A stretch of DNA of 64,000 nt from WGOA01 sp964429745 (GTDB lineage Bacteria; Bacteroidota; Bacteroidia; Chitinophagales; BACL12): NCBI GenBank assembly GCA_964429745.1, contig CAYSDI010000003.1:23518-87517 (forward strand). The letters are read 5' to 3'. The notes beneath the pieces are model-generated. The model searched no databases, was not told where the DNA came from, and saw only the letters and a list, made by a program, of their open reading frames with translations. Shown piece by piece: positions 9,801 to 17,733 of the stretch; position 1 is the first letter of the stretch; each line of letters opens with the position of its first letter. A program made the position numbers and the translations under genes.

Positions 9801-10185
9801 CGGCGTTCTCGGGGCTATGGAGACCATGTACCAGCGCGGCAAAATCCAGGAGGAAAGCCTGCACTACGAAACACTCAAGCACACCGGTGAACTGCCCATC
9901 ATTGGGGTCAATACATTCCTGAGCGACAAAGGCTCGCCTACCATCATTCCCGATGAAGTGATTCGCGCCACGGAAGCTGAAAAACGCAACCAGATCACGA
10001 CGCTGCGCAACCTGCAACAGTTCCGCGCCGACCGCTCAGAAGCCTCGCTCAAGGCGCTGCAAACGGCGGCCATTCACAACGAGAACATTTTTGAAGTGAT
10101 TATGGAAGCGGCCAAATACTGCTCGCTGGGGCAAATGACTGCCGCCTTGTTTGAGGTTGGAGGGCAGTACCGTCGCAACATGTAA
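6811..10185 (+). CDS. icmF: Fused isobutyryl-CoA mutase IcmF (B12-dependent)
   Basis: 1124 residues with the IcmF domain order. First comes a cobalamin-binding domain with the DxH motif FDGHDAA (D23, H25 as the likely lower cobalt ligand). Next is a MeaI-type G-protein chaperone with the P-loop GTGGAGKS at residues 203-210 and NKFD at 343-346. The C-terminal part is the acyl-CoA mutase barrel. The family interconverts isobutyryl-CoA and n-butyryl-CoA (some members isovaleryl/pivalyl-CoA) by radical carbon-skeleton rearrangement, while the GTPase domain loads and protects the cofactor. Length agrees with known IcmF (~1090-1120). Methylmalonyl-CoA mutase is unlikely because that enzyme does not carry the internal G-protein. 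Its stop overlaps the next start (TAATG). Confidence 0.95.
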   Translation: MSTNDVYQPAHPVRIVTAASLFDGHDAAINIMRRIIQASGCEVIHLGHDRSVEDVVNTAIQEDVQAIAITSYQGGHNEYFKYMVDLLKEKGAGHIRVFGGGGGVILPDEIRDLHAYGVSRIYSPDDGREMGLQGMINDLIKKSDFPLGQSVNGEIGKLKTRDAGSIARLISAAENFPDLAEPHLRQIRETAALTTIPVLGITGTGGAGKSSLVDELVRRFLMDFPDKYIGIVSVDPSKRKTGGALLGDRIRMNAINNPRVYMRSLATRQANLALSKHVGDAVAILKAAHFDLIILETSGIGQSDTEITEYADLSLYVMTPEYGAATQLEKIDMLDFADLVALNKFDKRGALDALRDVRKQVQRNRKHFERNVDEMPVFGTIASQFNDPGTNTLYKSLMLVLQEKGFEGLPSHFTAPEEMSEKVFIIPPKRVRYLAEISEGIRQYNLRALDQRHVAQRLYALDQAMEALRERGADQNALTALQAARDQTALEFDPKNQAMLDRWPSLIKRFSDPEFTFKVRDQQLVVETHTVSLSNQRIPRVSLPRYEAWGDLLYWMLQENVPGLFPYTAGIYPFKREGEDPTRMFAGEGGPERTNRRFHYVSLGMPAKRLSTAFDSVTLYGHDPDYRPDIYGKIGNSGVSICCLDDAKRLYSGFDLSDAKTSVSMTINGPAPMILAFFLNAAIDQQCGKYILQNGLEHQVNERIKALYAEKGMTRPEYAGELPVGHNKLGLHLLGVSGSEVLPSEIYEEIKQRTMASVRGTVQADILKEDQAQNTCIFSTEFALRLMGDVQAYFIENNIRNFYSVSISGYHIAEAGANPITQLAFTLANGFTYVEYYLSRDMDINAFGPNLSFFFSNGLDPEYAVIGRVARRIWAKAMKNRYGADDRTCKLKYHIQTSGRSLHAQEIDFNDIRTTLQALYAIYDNCNSLHTNAYDEAITTPTEGSVRRAMAIQLIINQELGLARNENPMQGSFITEHLTDLVEEAVLLEFDRITERGGVLGAMETMYQRGKIQEESLHYETLKHTGELPIIGVNTFLSDKGSPTIIPDEVIRATEAEKRNQITTLRNLQQFRADRSEASLKALQTAAIHNENIFEVIMEAAKYCSLGQMTAALFEVGGQYRRNM

Positions 10186-10679
10186 TGCCGGAGGAGTTAA
10201 TCTGGACGACGCCTCTTGGGGTTGTTCTTGCGCGAGCGTACAACGGCAAACTCGGGGGCTTGACTTTTCTGGATGAGGGCCAGCAGTTGAACGCTGAAAC
10301 AGAAGTATCGGAACATCAGGCCTCGAATAAAGCCGTGCTTGCTCTTACCCGACAACAACTCAGCGAGTATTTCGCCCGCCAGCGCCAGGCTTTTTCCGTG
10401 CCCTTGCACCTGGAGGGAACCCCTTTTCAGCAATCCGTGTGGCAGGCTTTGCAATCCATACCTTACGGCCATACCCGAAGCTACCAGGAGCAGGCGCAGC
10501 AGATGCGCCAGGCGTCTGCCATCCGAGCCATCGCAGCGGCCAATGGGCGCAATCCTATAGCGGTGTTGGTGCCTTGCCACCGGGTGTTGGGGGCGGGGGG
10601 AAAATTGACCGGCTACAGTGGCGGCCTCTGGCGCAAACAAGCCCTTCTGGACCTGGAACGGCCGGGGTTGTTCGGGTAG
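10185..10679 (+). CDS. Methylated-DNA--protein-cysteine methyltransferase (Ogt type)
   Basis: 164 residues, normal for stand-alone alkylguanine-DNA alkyltransferases without an Ada regulatory domain. It transfers alkyl groups from O6 of guanine to its own cysteine, once per molecule. The active-site PCHRV sequence is present in NPIAVLVPCHRVLG, followed by GKLTGYSGGLWRKQALL, and the DNA-binding helix region FQQSVWQALQSIPYGHTRSY is clear. The ATG overlaps the icmF stop by one base (TAATG), implying translational coupling. There is no obvious functional link between DNA repair and the mutase, so this may just be operon packing. Confidence 0.93.
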   Translation: MPEELIWTTPLGVVLARAYNGKLGGLTFLDEGQQLNAETEVSEHQASNKAVLALTRQQLSEYFARQRQAFSVPLHLEGTPFQQSVWQALQSIPYGHTRSYQEQAQQMRQASAIRAIAAANGRNPIAVLVPCHRVLGAGGKLTGYSGGLWRKQALLDLERPGLFG

Positions 10680-10794
10680 TACGCGGTAGCGGTAGGCAAT
10701 GGTGTCCGTAAGGTTCAGCCTGGCCGGTGGCCGTTGCTTAAAAGTGTTCCGGGCCGATTTAGAAAACCCTCGGATCAAGCCGCCGGATTCACCT

Positions 10795-10802
10795 TACTTT
10801 TG
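10795..10802 (+). promoter_or_regulatory. Possible -7 promoter element before the PhoD-like gene
   Basis: TACTTTTG matches TAnnTTTG exactly and ends 6 bases before the chosen ATG. No convincing TTG lies about 19 bases upstream, so only the -7 element is supported. Confidence 0.35.
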
Positions 10803-10808
10803 GGAATT

Positions 10809-12791
10809 ATGAAACGCGTTCCCGCTCTCCCAATTCTGCGTTTATGGTTATTGATTGGCGCATTCCTTTCTACCGCCGCTGCCTCACAGAGCCAAGTTGT
10901 TCAGTTTGATGCTGATCCAGCAATATCACCTCTGGATGTGCACCTGCTGGAAGGCCGTGCCGCAAGTGGCCCGGTGTCCGATCAGCGCGCGCGCCGACAG
11001 GCCATGGCCACCGCTTTTGCGCCATTTTTGCACGGTGTTGCTTCAGGTGATCCGCTGCCGGACGGGGTTATTCTCTGGACCCGTGTAACGCCCGAAAGCC
11101 CTTCGCCCGAACCCATTGAAGTGCGCTGGCGCATGGCGCTCACGGCCTCCATGAGTCCTGTGCTGGCAGAAGGGACCAGTATGGCCAACGATGATCGCGA
11201 CTACACGGTCAAAGTAGACGTGCGCGGTCTGTTGCCCAACCAACATTACTACTACCAGTTTGAAGCGCTCGGGCGCAAATCCGTGATTGGGCGAACGCGC
11301 ACCGGCACAACGGGCAGCCTGGATCGGTTGCGGCTGGCAGCGGTGTCTTGCTCCGATTACCGCGCGGGGTATTTTCACGCCTACGCTCGTTTGGCAGCCC
11401 GGAACGATCTGGCCCTGATCCTGCATCTGGGTGATTATTTCTACGAAGGCGGCGGCGGTCCGGATGACCGCACGCACGAACCCGATGCGGAGATCTACCG
11501 GTTGCAGGACTACCGCGCGCGCTATTCGCAATACCACCTTGATCCGGATTTGCAGCGAGTGCACCAGGTGCATCCTTTCTCCACCATTTGGGACGACCAC
11601 GACATTGTCGTCGACGCCTTGCGCGACACCAGTCTGCGGCACGACGAAGAATTCGGCAGCTACCGCGACCGCAAGTGGGCCGCCATAAAAGCCGCGTATG
11701 AGTGGCTGCCTTTGCGCGAAGATCCTGTTGATTCGCTGCGCATCTGGCGCTCCCTGCCCTACGGCGATCTGGCAGAAGTTTTCTTACTGGACACGCGATT
11801 GTACGACCGCGATCGTTTTGCCACTGATGCCAGCGATCCAATTTACCAAAGCCCTGATCACCGCCTCCTTGGACCGGCGCAAATGGCGTGGCTGCAGAGC
11901 GGCCTGGCCGCGTCAACAGGCCGCTGGAAAGTGCTGGCCAACCAGGTCATGATGGGACACCTCTCCGCCCTGGAAGATGACCCGGTCATCTTTGAAAACT
12001 GGGCAGGCTACACCGCAGAACGGGATGCGCTTTACGCTTATCTTGATGACAATAACATAACTAATACTGTGGTTGTAACCGGTGATTTTCACGTGTCTAT
12101 GGCGCTGGATTTAGCCCCTAACCCGCGGCTTCCGGAGAATTACAACCCCGAAACTGGCGAAGGTTCGCTGGCCGTTGAATTTCTGGTGCCCAGCGTGACC
12201 GGTGAAAATTTTGACGAAGGGGAGACCTACGGTTTTAGCAACTCCGCATCCGCTTCGTTCCTGATTTCACAAGCCAACAAGCACATCAAGTGGAGCGAAC
12301 TGGACGGACATGGCTACGTGCTGCTTGACCTCAACGCCGATCGCGCCCAGGCAGAATTCTGGCACCTGGAGGACATCAGCGACCCGGACAATACCATAGA
12401 AAATGCTGTGTTATTGTGGGAAACACTGACCGGCACGCAGCGAATCCAGCGCAGTTTTACGCCTTCCGCACCGATCGAAGGCCTGCCCCCCCTCCCCCCG
12501 CTCGACACGACAGCCGCATCCCCGGCCAGCGGCAACGTGCTGTTGAGTGCAGGACCTAATCCCTTTGAAACATCGTTTAGTGCTAACCTCTTGCTGAGCG
12601 CCGAGGCATCGGTGGAATGGTCTGTGTACAATGCGGCAGGGTTGCGGGTAGCGCACGCCCCTGCACAAACTCTGGCCGCCGGGAACTACCTGATTCGCCA
12701 GGCAGCCGAGACCTGGACCCCGGGCTTGTACATCCTGGATTTGGCATTAGACGGAGAACGCGTGCAACGCAAGTTGTGGAAAGCGCGCTGA
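10809..12791 (+). CDS. Secreted PhoD-like phosphatase with T9SS type A sorting domain
   Basis: 660 residues from the internal ATG that begins MKRVPALPILRLW, which gives a clean signal peptide (cleavage near AAASQSQ); a longer frame from 10734 has no signal character at its start. An N-terminal PhoD-type domain (FLHGVASGDPLPDGVILWTRV) precedes a metallophosphatase core with HLGDYFYE, STIWDDHD and VTGDFHVSMA as metal-binding motifs. This family hydrolyses phosphate mono- or diesters outside the cytoplasm. The last ~75 residues (GPNPFETSF through GLYILDLALDGERVQRKLW) form a Por-type sorting domain, so it should be exported by the type IX system and either attached to the surface or released. Confidence 0.92.
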   Translation: MKRVPALPILRLWLLIGAFLSTAAASQSQVVQFDADPAISPLDVHLLEGRAASGPVSDQRARRQAMATAFAPFLHGVASGDPLPDGVILWTRVTPESPSPEPIEVRWRMALTASMSPVLAEGTSMANDDRDYTVKVDVRGLLPNQHYYYQFEALGRKSVIGRTRTGTTGSLDRLRLAAVSCSDYRAGYFHAYARLAARNDLALILHLGDYFYEGGGGPDDRTHEPDAEIYRLQDYRARYSQYHLDPDLQRVHQVHPFSTIWDDHDIVVDALRDTSLRHDEEFGSYRDRKWAAIKAAYEWLPLREDPVDSLRIWRSLPYGDLAEVFLLDTRLYDRDRFATDASDPIYQSPDHRLLGPAQMAWLQSGLAASTGRWKVLANQVMMGHLSALEDDPVIFENWAGYTAERDALYAYLDDNNITNTVVVTGDFHVSMALDLAPNPRLPENYNPETGEGSLAVEFLVPSVTGENFDEGETYGFSNSASASFLISQANKHIKWSELDGHGYVLLDLNADRAQAEFWHLEDISDPDNTIENAVLLWETLTGTQRIQRSFTPSAPIEGLPPLPPLDTTAASPASGNVLLSAGPNPFETSFSANLLLSAEASVEWSVYNAAGLRVAHAPAQTLAAGNYLIRQAAETWTPGLYILDLALDGERVQRKLWKAR

Positions 12792-12888
12792 GCCAAATGC
12801 CCGAGCGGAACGCATCGGTTTCTGGTGCTGAGCTATGCCGGTTTTTGCACGGGCAGATTGGGCGAAGGCTGACGCTCTGCAACACCGC

Positions 12889-14367
12889 TCAGGGAAGCAC
12901 TAAAATCTTTCGGCTTCGTATTTGTATTCCGTCCGGATAAATGACTTCCAGCACGTAGGGACCAGGAGCCAGGGAACCGAGTTGCACCGTAACAAAAGGT
13001 CCGGTTACCAATTGGGCGTCCATGACGCGCTGACCCGCAGCATTGAACAAACTGACCCGTGCAATGCCACTGATGGATTCACCAAACTTGAAATACAATT
13101 GCTGGCCGCTGCGCACCGGACTGGGATAAATGCTCAGGCAGTCGCCCAGGCATGGAACCGGATTCCACGCGGGATTGTAAATGCGGATGATGCGATCGTC
13201 ATCTACGGTGACCGCATACTGGCCGTTGAACTCGCGATTTGAAGTGCACAAGTACACGCTGCCGTCGGGGGCGGTGAGCACATCGCGGATGCGGCCAAAG
13301 ACCCCAATCTGGTTGAGCTGCCCAAGGTCAGTAGGCACCACCGGACCTTCATGCAAATAGTCGCGGACCCCTAAAACCTCCAGGCCTTCCGTGTCCAGTT
13401 GAATAACGCGAATGCGCTGTCCCGGATCGCCGCGGCGTTTGAGAAATCCTGCAATCAGGCAACCTTGCCACTGGGGAATGGCCGGATGGTTGTAATAATC
13501 CAACCCGCTGGGCCCGGCGGTCGGTGTCCAGGTTACGTGCGGCTCCACCACCGCATAGACTTCGCAAAAGGCCGCTTCTTCCGGCGCATCGCAGGCACCG
13601 GCAACTTCGGGCCAACCGTAATTGCGACTGGCTATGTGCCGGTTAAGTTCATCATCGGCATCTTCTCCGTGCTCCGTTGACCATATCTCTCCATTAGGCA
13701 ACTGCACCAAGCCCTGCATGTTGCGATGGCCGAGGGTATACAAGGCAATGCCGGGAAAAGGATTGTCCGCTGGAATGCTTCCATCTAACTCGAGCCGAAG
13801 CAATTTGCCGTTTGGGCTGAGGGAGTCCTGAGGAAGAAAGGGATTGAAGGCATCGCCTGTGGCAAAGAGCAGTTTGCCCGTCTGGTCTAACAGCAGCCGC
13901 GCACCGTTGTGCGAATCCCTTCCCGCCATTTCCAACAGGATTTCTTCATCCTGCAAGCCATTGGCTCCGAACCAAAATCGGGAGAGCCGGAGGTTGTCTT
14001 CCGTGTAGGTGTAGCTAACGTAAATCCAGGGCTCGTTGGCAAAATTCGGGTGCAAAAACAGCGCATGGAGTCCCGAGTTGTCAGTAGAATTGAACACACC
14101 CGGAACAGTGTCCAGCACCACAACTTCTTTGGTGGAAGGATCATAGCGTTTGAGCGCACCGGTTCGTTCAGTAAACCATAGTTGATCATCCGGTCCCCAA
14201 ACCAAATCCCAGGGCAAATCCAAGTTGCGCGCTACCACCTCCGCCACCAGAGGAACGGGATCGGAAATGGCATAGGCATTCAACGCCGGGCGTTGGGCGA
14301 AGGTGAAATCACCGACGAGCAGGAAAGACCATACCAGCAAACAACGCCACAAAGGGTGCAAACGCAT
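12889..14367 (-). CDS. Secreted glucose/sorbosone dehydrogenase-like protein with T9SS type A domain
   Basis: 492 residues from the ATG giving MRLHPLWRCLLVWSFLL, a signal peptide ending near TFAQ; the frame continues 35 codons upstream without signal-like features. The body is a PQQ-dependent sugar dehydrogenase-type beta-propeller: RNLDLPWDLVWGPDDQLWFTER, SGLHALFLHPNF, LGHRNMQGLVQLPNGEIWSTEHG and DELNRHIASRNYGWP are the expected blade motifs. Members oxidise aldoses with PQQ, though many in Bacteroidota have unknown substrates. The C-terminal ~80 residues (YPSPVRSGQQLYF to APGPYVLEVIYPDG) are a type A sorting domain. It faces the PhoD-like gene tail to tail with no obvious terminator between. 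Confidence 0.88.
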   Translation of the reverse strand: MRLHPLWRCLLVWSFLLVGDFTFAQRPALNAYAISDPVPLVAEVVARNLDLPWDLVWGPDDQLWFTERTGALKRYDPSTKEVVVLDTVPGVFNSTDNSGLHALFLHPNFANEPWIYVSYTYTEDNLRLSRFWFGANGLQDEEILLEMAGRDSHNGARLLLDQTGKLLFATGDAFNPFLPQDSLSPNGKLLRLELDGSIPADNPFPGIALYTLGHRNMQGLVQLPNGEIWSTEHGEDADDELNRHIASRNYGWPEVAGACDAPEEAAFCEVYAVVEPHVTWTPTAGPSGLDYYNHPAIPQWQGCLIAGFLKRRGDPGQRIRVIQLDTEGLEVLGVRDYLHEGPVVPTDLGQLNQIGVFGRIRDVLTAPDGSVYLCTSNREFNGQYAVTVDDDRIIRIYNPAWNPVPCLGDCLSIYPSPVRSGQQLYFKFGESISGIARVSLFNAAGQRVMDAQLVTGPFVTVQLGSLAPGPYVLEVIYPDGIQIRSRKILVLP

Positions 14368-14420
14368 GCCGCCAAAACTACGACGGCAACCCGATTCAGG
14401 AACGCTGCTCCGGTGAGCCC

Positions 14421-15104
14421 TCATGGAGCCAGCAAAAACCCTACTGCCGGAGCCAGGCGCTCCTGCACCCAAAGGTTGTATTGCAAGCCACTCGGGTGAA
14501 GCCCGTCAGCGGCCACTAACGCAGGCTCCGCTAAGCCTCGTCGCGATAAATCGGTGATGGCCAGCCAGGTGATGTTCTTCTGTAACGCCACCCGTCGGTT
14601 TACCGCGTTCAAGGAGTCTATGCCGGTACTCACTATTGCAGGATCGGGCAGCGCAGCGCCAAATGGCGTGTAGGCATAGTCCGGAATGCTGACGACGAAG
14701 ACGCGGTCGGACCTTGACCCGGCCAGAAACACCGCGGTGTCCAACAAGGCGCGAAACTCGGCTTCGTAGGCATCAATGGGGCGACCCTGGTAGAAATTGT
14801 TGACGCCGATGAGCACGGAGACCAGGTCCCAATTGGGCGAAAGGTGTTCGGCACTGACGGCTGCCTGCAGTTCATCTGTGCGCCAACCGGTGCGGGCAAT
14901 GATGTGCAGGCTGTCCAACGGCAGGCCTTGCTGTTGCAGGGCTGCGGTTAGCTGGACCGGCCATCGGCTTTCGGTGGCGACGCTCTCGCCGATGGTGTAG
15001 CTATCGCCCAGAGCGAGGTAGCGCAGGGGGGTGGGGGGCTCGGCGGGTTGTGTGCAGGCGTTAAACTGGGCTGCCAGCAAACAGAGCATTAAGGCTTTGA
15101 ACAT
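14421..15104 (-). CDS. SGNH/GDSL hydrolase, predicted lipoprotein
   Basis: 227 residues. The ATG at 15104 begins a short signal peptide (MFKALMLCLLAAQFNAC), with C17 as possible lipidation site though the -3 residue is an atypical Phe. SGNH block I is ALGDSYTIGE with nucleophile S35, block III is IGVNNFYQG, and block V is ADGLHPSG near the C-terminus supplying the catalytic Asp and His. These enzymes are esterases or lipases with varied substrates, which the sequence does not settle. It lies 53 bases upstream of the sugar dehydrogenase gene in the same orientation and may be co-transcribed. Confidence 0.88.
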   Translation of the reverse strand: MFKALMLCLLAAQFNACTQPAEPPTPLRYLALGDSYTIGESVATESRWPVQLTAALQQQGLPLDSLHIIARTGWRTDELQAAVSAEHLSPNWDLVSVLIGVNNFYQGRPIDAYEAEFRALLDTAVFLAGSRSDRVFVVSIPDYAYTPFGAALPDPAIVSTGIDSLNAVNRRVALQKNITWLAITDLSRRGLAEPALVAADGLHPSGLQYNLWVQERLAPAVGFLLAP

Positions 15105-15234
15105 GCTCAAACTTACGGGCTGCCGGGCATGCCCGGTTTGCCCGGAAACCCGATTTGCACAAAATCAACGAAAACGGCCGGAATACAATTTGGCACGCCA
15201 CTTGCTATGGGTCAAATGCAGTAAATACTACGCC

Positions 15235-15771
15235 ATGAAAATCCTGCTTCCCTTCCTCGTCGCAACGCTGTTGCTCTCCTCCTGCACCCTCAAACTAAGC
15301 CCCTACACCACCCGCCTGCACCAGGAAACCGGGCTGGACGAACAGGGGCTTCAACGGGTGCAATTTTACGTGTCCAAAGACATTGTGCTTCAGCGCGACA
15401 TGGGCGACAGCGAAACCGAAGTGGTTGGTGGAAAAATCAGGATGGTCAACGGCCGCCGTGTAGAAGAAGTGGTCATTCTGGCCGGTACACCTGGTGTGTT
15501 GATGAACATGCCCGACACCGACCGCTTAGCCGTCAGTTTTGAAGCCACTTCCAACGATTACCTGCTGTTCGGCGTTAGCGAAAACGAGGGCGGCGCCTAT
15601 GCCCTGATGGCCAAAGATTGGACCCACCGGGTCGGAGAAATTCAATACGGGGGAAAAATATATCGCACTACGCCAGAGAGCGCAGGCGCGATTCTGCTCG
15701 TGGATGTTCGAAAACTGAACAAAGTGGACCTCAACAGCCGCACCGCCAGCGGCCGCAAGATCAACGAATAA
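15235..15771 (+). CDS. Small lipoprotein of unknown function
   Basis: 178 residues starting at the ATG of MKILLPFLVATLLLSSC, with a good lipobox (LSSC) and C17 as the acylated cysteine. An upstream in-frame extension begins inside the promoter region of the divergent GDSL gene and is rejected. The mature part (LSPYTTRLHQETGLDE, FYVSKDIVLQRDMGD, then alternating strands) is probably a beta-rich periplasmic or surface protein. I recognise no family-defining motif. It stands alone, followed by a bidirectional terminator. Confidence 0.75.
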   Translation: MKILLPFLVATLLLSSCTLKLSPYTTRLHQETGLDEQGLQRVQFYVSKDIVLQRDMGDSETEVVGGKIRMVNGRRVEEVVILAGTPGVLMNMPDTDRLAVSFEATSNDYLLFGVSENEGGAYALMAKDWTHRVGEIQYGGKIYRTTPESAGAILLVDVRKLNKVDLNSRTASGRKINE

Positions 15772-15836
15772 CCGTTCAGGTTTACAGCCTTTGATCGGTC
15801 TGCCGCCAAGCGGCAACTCAGGAATGACCCAAAAAA

Positions 15837-15868
15837 AAGAAGGAGCCGCATATCGCGACTCCTTTCTT
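15837..15868. terminator. Bidirectional intrinsic terminator
   Basis: Arms 15837-15849 and 15855-15868 pair with one bulge and one G-U type mismatch. They are flanked by eight A on the left and a T-rich end on the right, so it can end both the plus-strand lipoprotein gene and the minus-strand HAD gene region. Confidence 0.7.
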
Positions 15869-16000
15869 CTTAGGGATTACAGGAAATACAATCAGGGTCA
15901 GGGTGAGCACAAGATAGGCGTGGTTCTGAGGGCTCCAAAGCCTTTAGCCAGCTACTTAGAATTCGTAAGATTTTACGGGAAATTCGACTGTAAACCAGCG

Positions 16001-16627
16001 TTAAAACCAAGTTTGGACGGTTAACTCCAGCGCCGCATTAGCCGGGTGCAACACAGCCTGCCACCCTGCGACGCGCGCAGCCTGCACGTTTTCGGGATGG
16101 TCATCTACAAACATCAGGTCTGCCGGCTTTAGCCCAACATGCTCGGCCACGGTGTGGTAAATGATTGGCTCGGGCTTGCGCATTCGCATCTCGTAACTCA
16201 GGAACAGATGTTGAAAAATGCCAGCAAACAGCGGGCGCCCATGCGCCTGATCCACATGGCTGAAAATCCATTCCATGTGCAACGCATTGGTATTGCTGAG
16301 CAAATACAGCGGGTAGCTTTTGGCCAGTTTGGCCAATGCGATCAGGTTTTCCGGGGGAATGGGCTCCAGAATGGTCTGCCACACCGTCCGTACGTCGGCT
16401 TCGTCGCTGCCGGCGAGCCGAGCCAGGGTTCCCAAAAACTCCTGCCCGGAGATCTGGCCCTTTTCGAACCGATCAAAAAAACCATCGTCCAGCAAAGCGG
16501 CGTAGGCCCGATCAAAAGGGTGGTTCCCCGCTGACCCTTGGGCGCTCAGCGATCGAAAGGCGGCCTCCGCCCGAGGCCGGTTCAGGGGCAGGATGACCCC
16601 CCCGAGGTCAAAAACGATGGCTTTCAT
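16001..16627 (-). CDS. HAD family hydrolase (HAD-IA, phosphatase-like)
   Basis: 208 residues from the ATG giving MKAIVFDLGGVILPLN; five extra codons upstream lack conservation. Motif I has the nucleophile D7 but Gly at the second Asp position (DLGGV), as in the YihX/epoxide-hydrolase-N group of HAD-IA enzymes. Motif II is LLSNTN, motif III the Lys in MRMRKPEPIIYH, and motif IV FVDDHPENV. Probable sugar-phosphate or other small-molecule phosphatase; the substrate cannot be inferred. Confidence 0.88.
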   Translation of the reverse strand: MKAIVFDLGGVILPLNRPRAEAAFRSLSAQGSAGNHPFDRAYAALLDDGFFDRFEKGQISGQEFLGTLARLAGSDEADVRTVWQTILEPIPPENLIALAKLAKSYPLYLLSNTNALHMEWIFSHVDQAHGRPLFAGIFQHLFLSYEMRMRKPEPIIYHTVAEHVGLKPADLMFVDDHPENVQAARVAGWQAVLHPANAALELTVQTWF

Positions 16628-16726
16628 AGGCGAAGGGGGCAAAAATCGGTCAGCTTGTTGGCTTTCTCGCTACGCGGCTGGGTTTTTGGGAGTTCCCATT
16701 ATCTTTACCAACCCGGATTGTTTTAC

Positions 16727-16799
<73 letters not shown>

Positions 16800-16805
16800 C
16801 CCGAT

Positions 16806-16833
16806 AACCCTGCCTCCGCAGGGTTTTGTTTTT
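16806..16833 (+). terminator. Intrinsic terminator after tRNA-Ile
   Basis: An ACCCTGC/GCAGGGT stem with a CTCC loop is followed by TTTGTTTTT, directly after the tRNA. Confidence 0.8.
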
Positions 16834-16850
16834 CGCGTCACCTCCCTGGC

Positions 16851-17621
16851 ATGACGGTAGTTTATTATCAGATTCTTGTGGCTTGTATTGCCCTGGTGCT
16901 CTCGCTGGGGGTAGCGGTATTGGCCTGGATGCTGCTCCGCAGTCGCGCGCGCGAGAACACCCTTCGCCAGGAATTGGAAGCCCAGGAAAGCCGCCTGCGC
17001 CAGACTATGGCCACGCAGGAAGAGGAGCGCAAACAGTTCAGTGGCGCCTTGCACGAAGAAATTGGCAGACAATTGCAGGACTTGCGCCTTTCTGCCAGCC
17101 GCTTGGCGGAGCGTTCTGCGCAGCAATCGCCGGAACAGGGTGCCGAAATACGCCGGATTGGGCAGGGACTGGAACACGCCGCCCGCGACATCAAAGCCCT
17201 TTCGGACAAGCTGCTTCCTCGTGTTCTGGCCGAAACGGGCCTGGACGCAGCGCTGGCTGAATTAACCGATCAGCTTTTTCGGAATTCCTCCCTTCAGGCC
17301 CGGTACTCGCCCAGCGCTACCGGCGGCCGCTACGGGCAACAGGTGGAGATTGCCACCTACCGCATGGCCCGTGAATTGCTCAGCAACGCCGCGCGGCACG
17401 CCGGCGCTCGCCACGTGGACATGCACCTGGAGCGCAACGGCTACTACCTGCTGCTCACAGTCCGCGATGACGGTCGGGGTTTCGACACCAGCAGGGCCAG
17501 GGTTCGGGACAGCGGGCTTCAACGCCTGGAATCGCATTTGCAGTCCACCGGGGGAAAAGCCAGTTTCTCAAGCGGCATTGGAGAAGGGACCAGCGTGACC
17601 TTGCGGATCCCGATCGCGTAA
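16851..17621 (+). CDS. Orphan sensor histidine kinase (HisKA_3/HATPase type)
   Basis: 256 residues. One N-terminal membrane helix (about 7-29) is followed by a coiled coil (30-64) and an H-box of the NarX/DegS/LiaS type, EEERKQFSGALHEEIG with phospho-acceptor H68. The HATPase domain has an N-box at ELLSNAARHAG (N179), a G1 box DDGRGFD (~206-212) and a G2 box GEGTS (~244-248). There is no periplasmic sensor domain, so it may sense the membrane or receive signals from another protein. No response regulator gene lies nearby. Codon phase and composition are like the neighbours. Confidence 0.88.
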   Translation: MTVVYYQILVACIALVLSLGVAVLAWMLLRSRARENTLRQELEAQESRLRQTMATQEEERKQFSGALHEEIGRQLQDLRLSASRLAERSAQQSPEQGAEIRRIGQGLEHAARDIKALSDKLLPRVLAETGLDAALAELTDQLFRNSSLQARYSPSATGGRYGQQVEIATYRMARELLSNAARHAGARHVDMHLERNGYYLLLTVRDDGRGFDTSRARVRDSGLQRLESHLQSTGGKASFSSGIGEGTSVTLRIPIA

Positions 17622-17700
17622 TCGCCAGGAACATGGGTTTTGACTCAAACGGCACACAGGCCTTGCGCATTATCCACCGGACAAGCGCGCGCCGAGGGCA

Positions 17701-17728
17701 TTGGTCTGCCTGAATGCACCTAACTTTG
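17701..17728 (+). promoter_or_regulatory. Bacteroidota-type promoter for the outer-membrane protein gene
   Basis: TTG at 17701-17703, then 17 bases, then TAACTTTG at 17721-17728. The -7 box ends only 5 bases before the ATG at 17734, so transcription would begin at or near the start codon and the message would be almost leaderless. Confidence 0.65.
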
Positions 17729-17733
17729 TGCCC

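Noticed and set aside
15791..16024. 77-codon plus-strand frame
   Set aside because: Runs straight through the bidirectional terminator and overlaps the HAD gene end.
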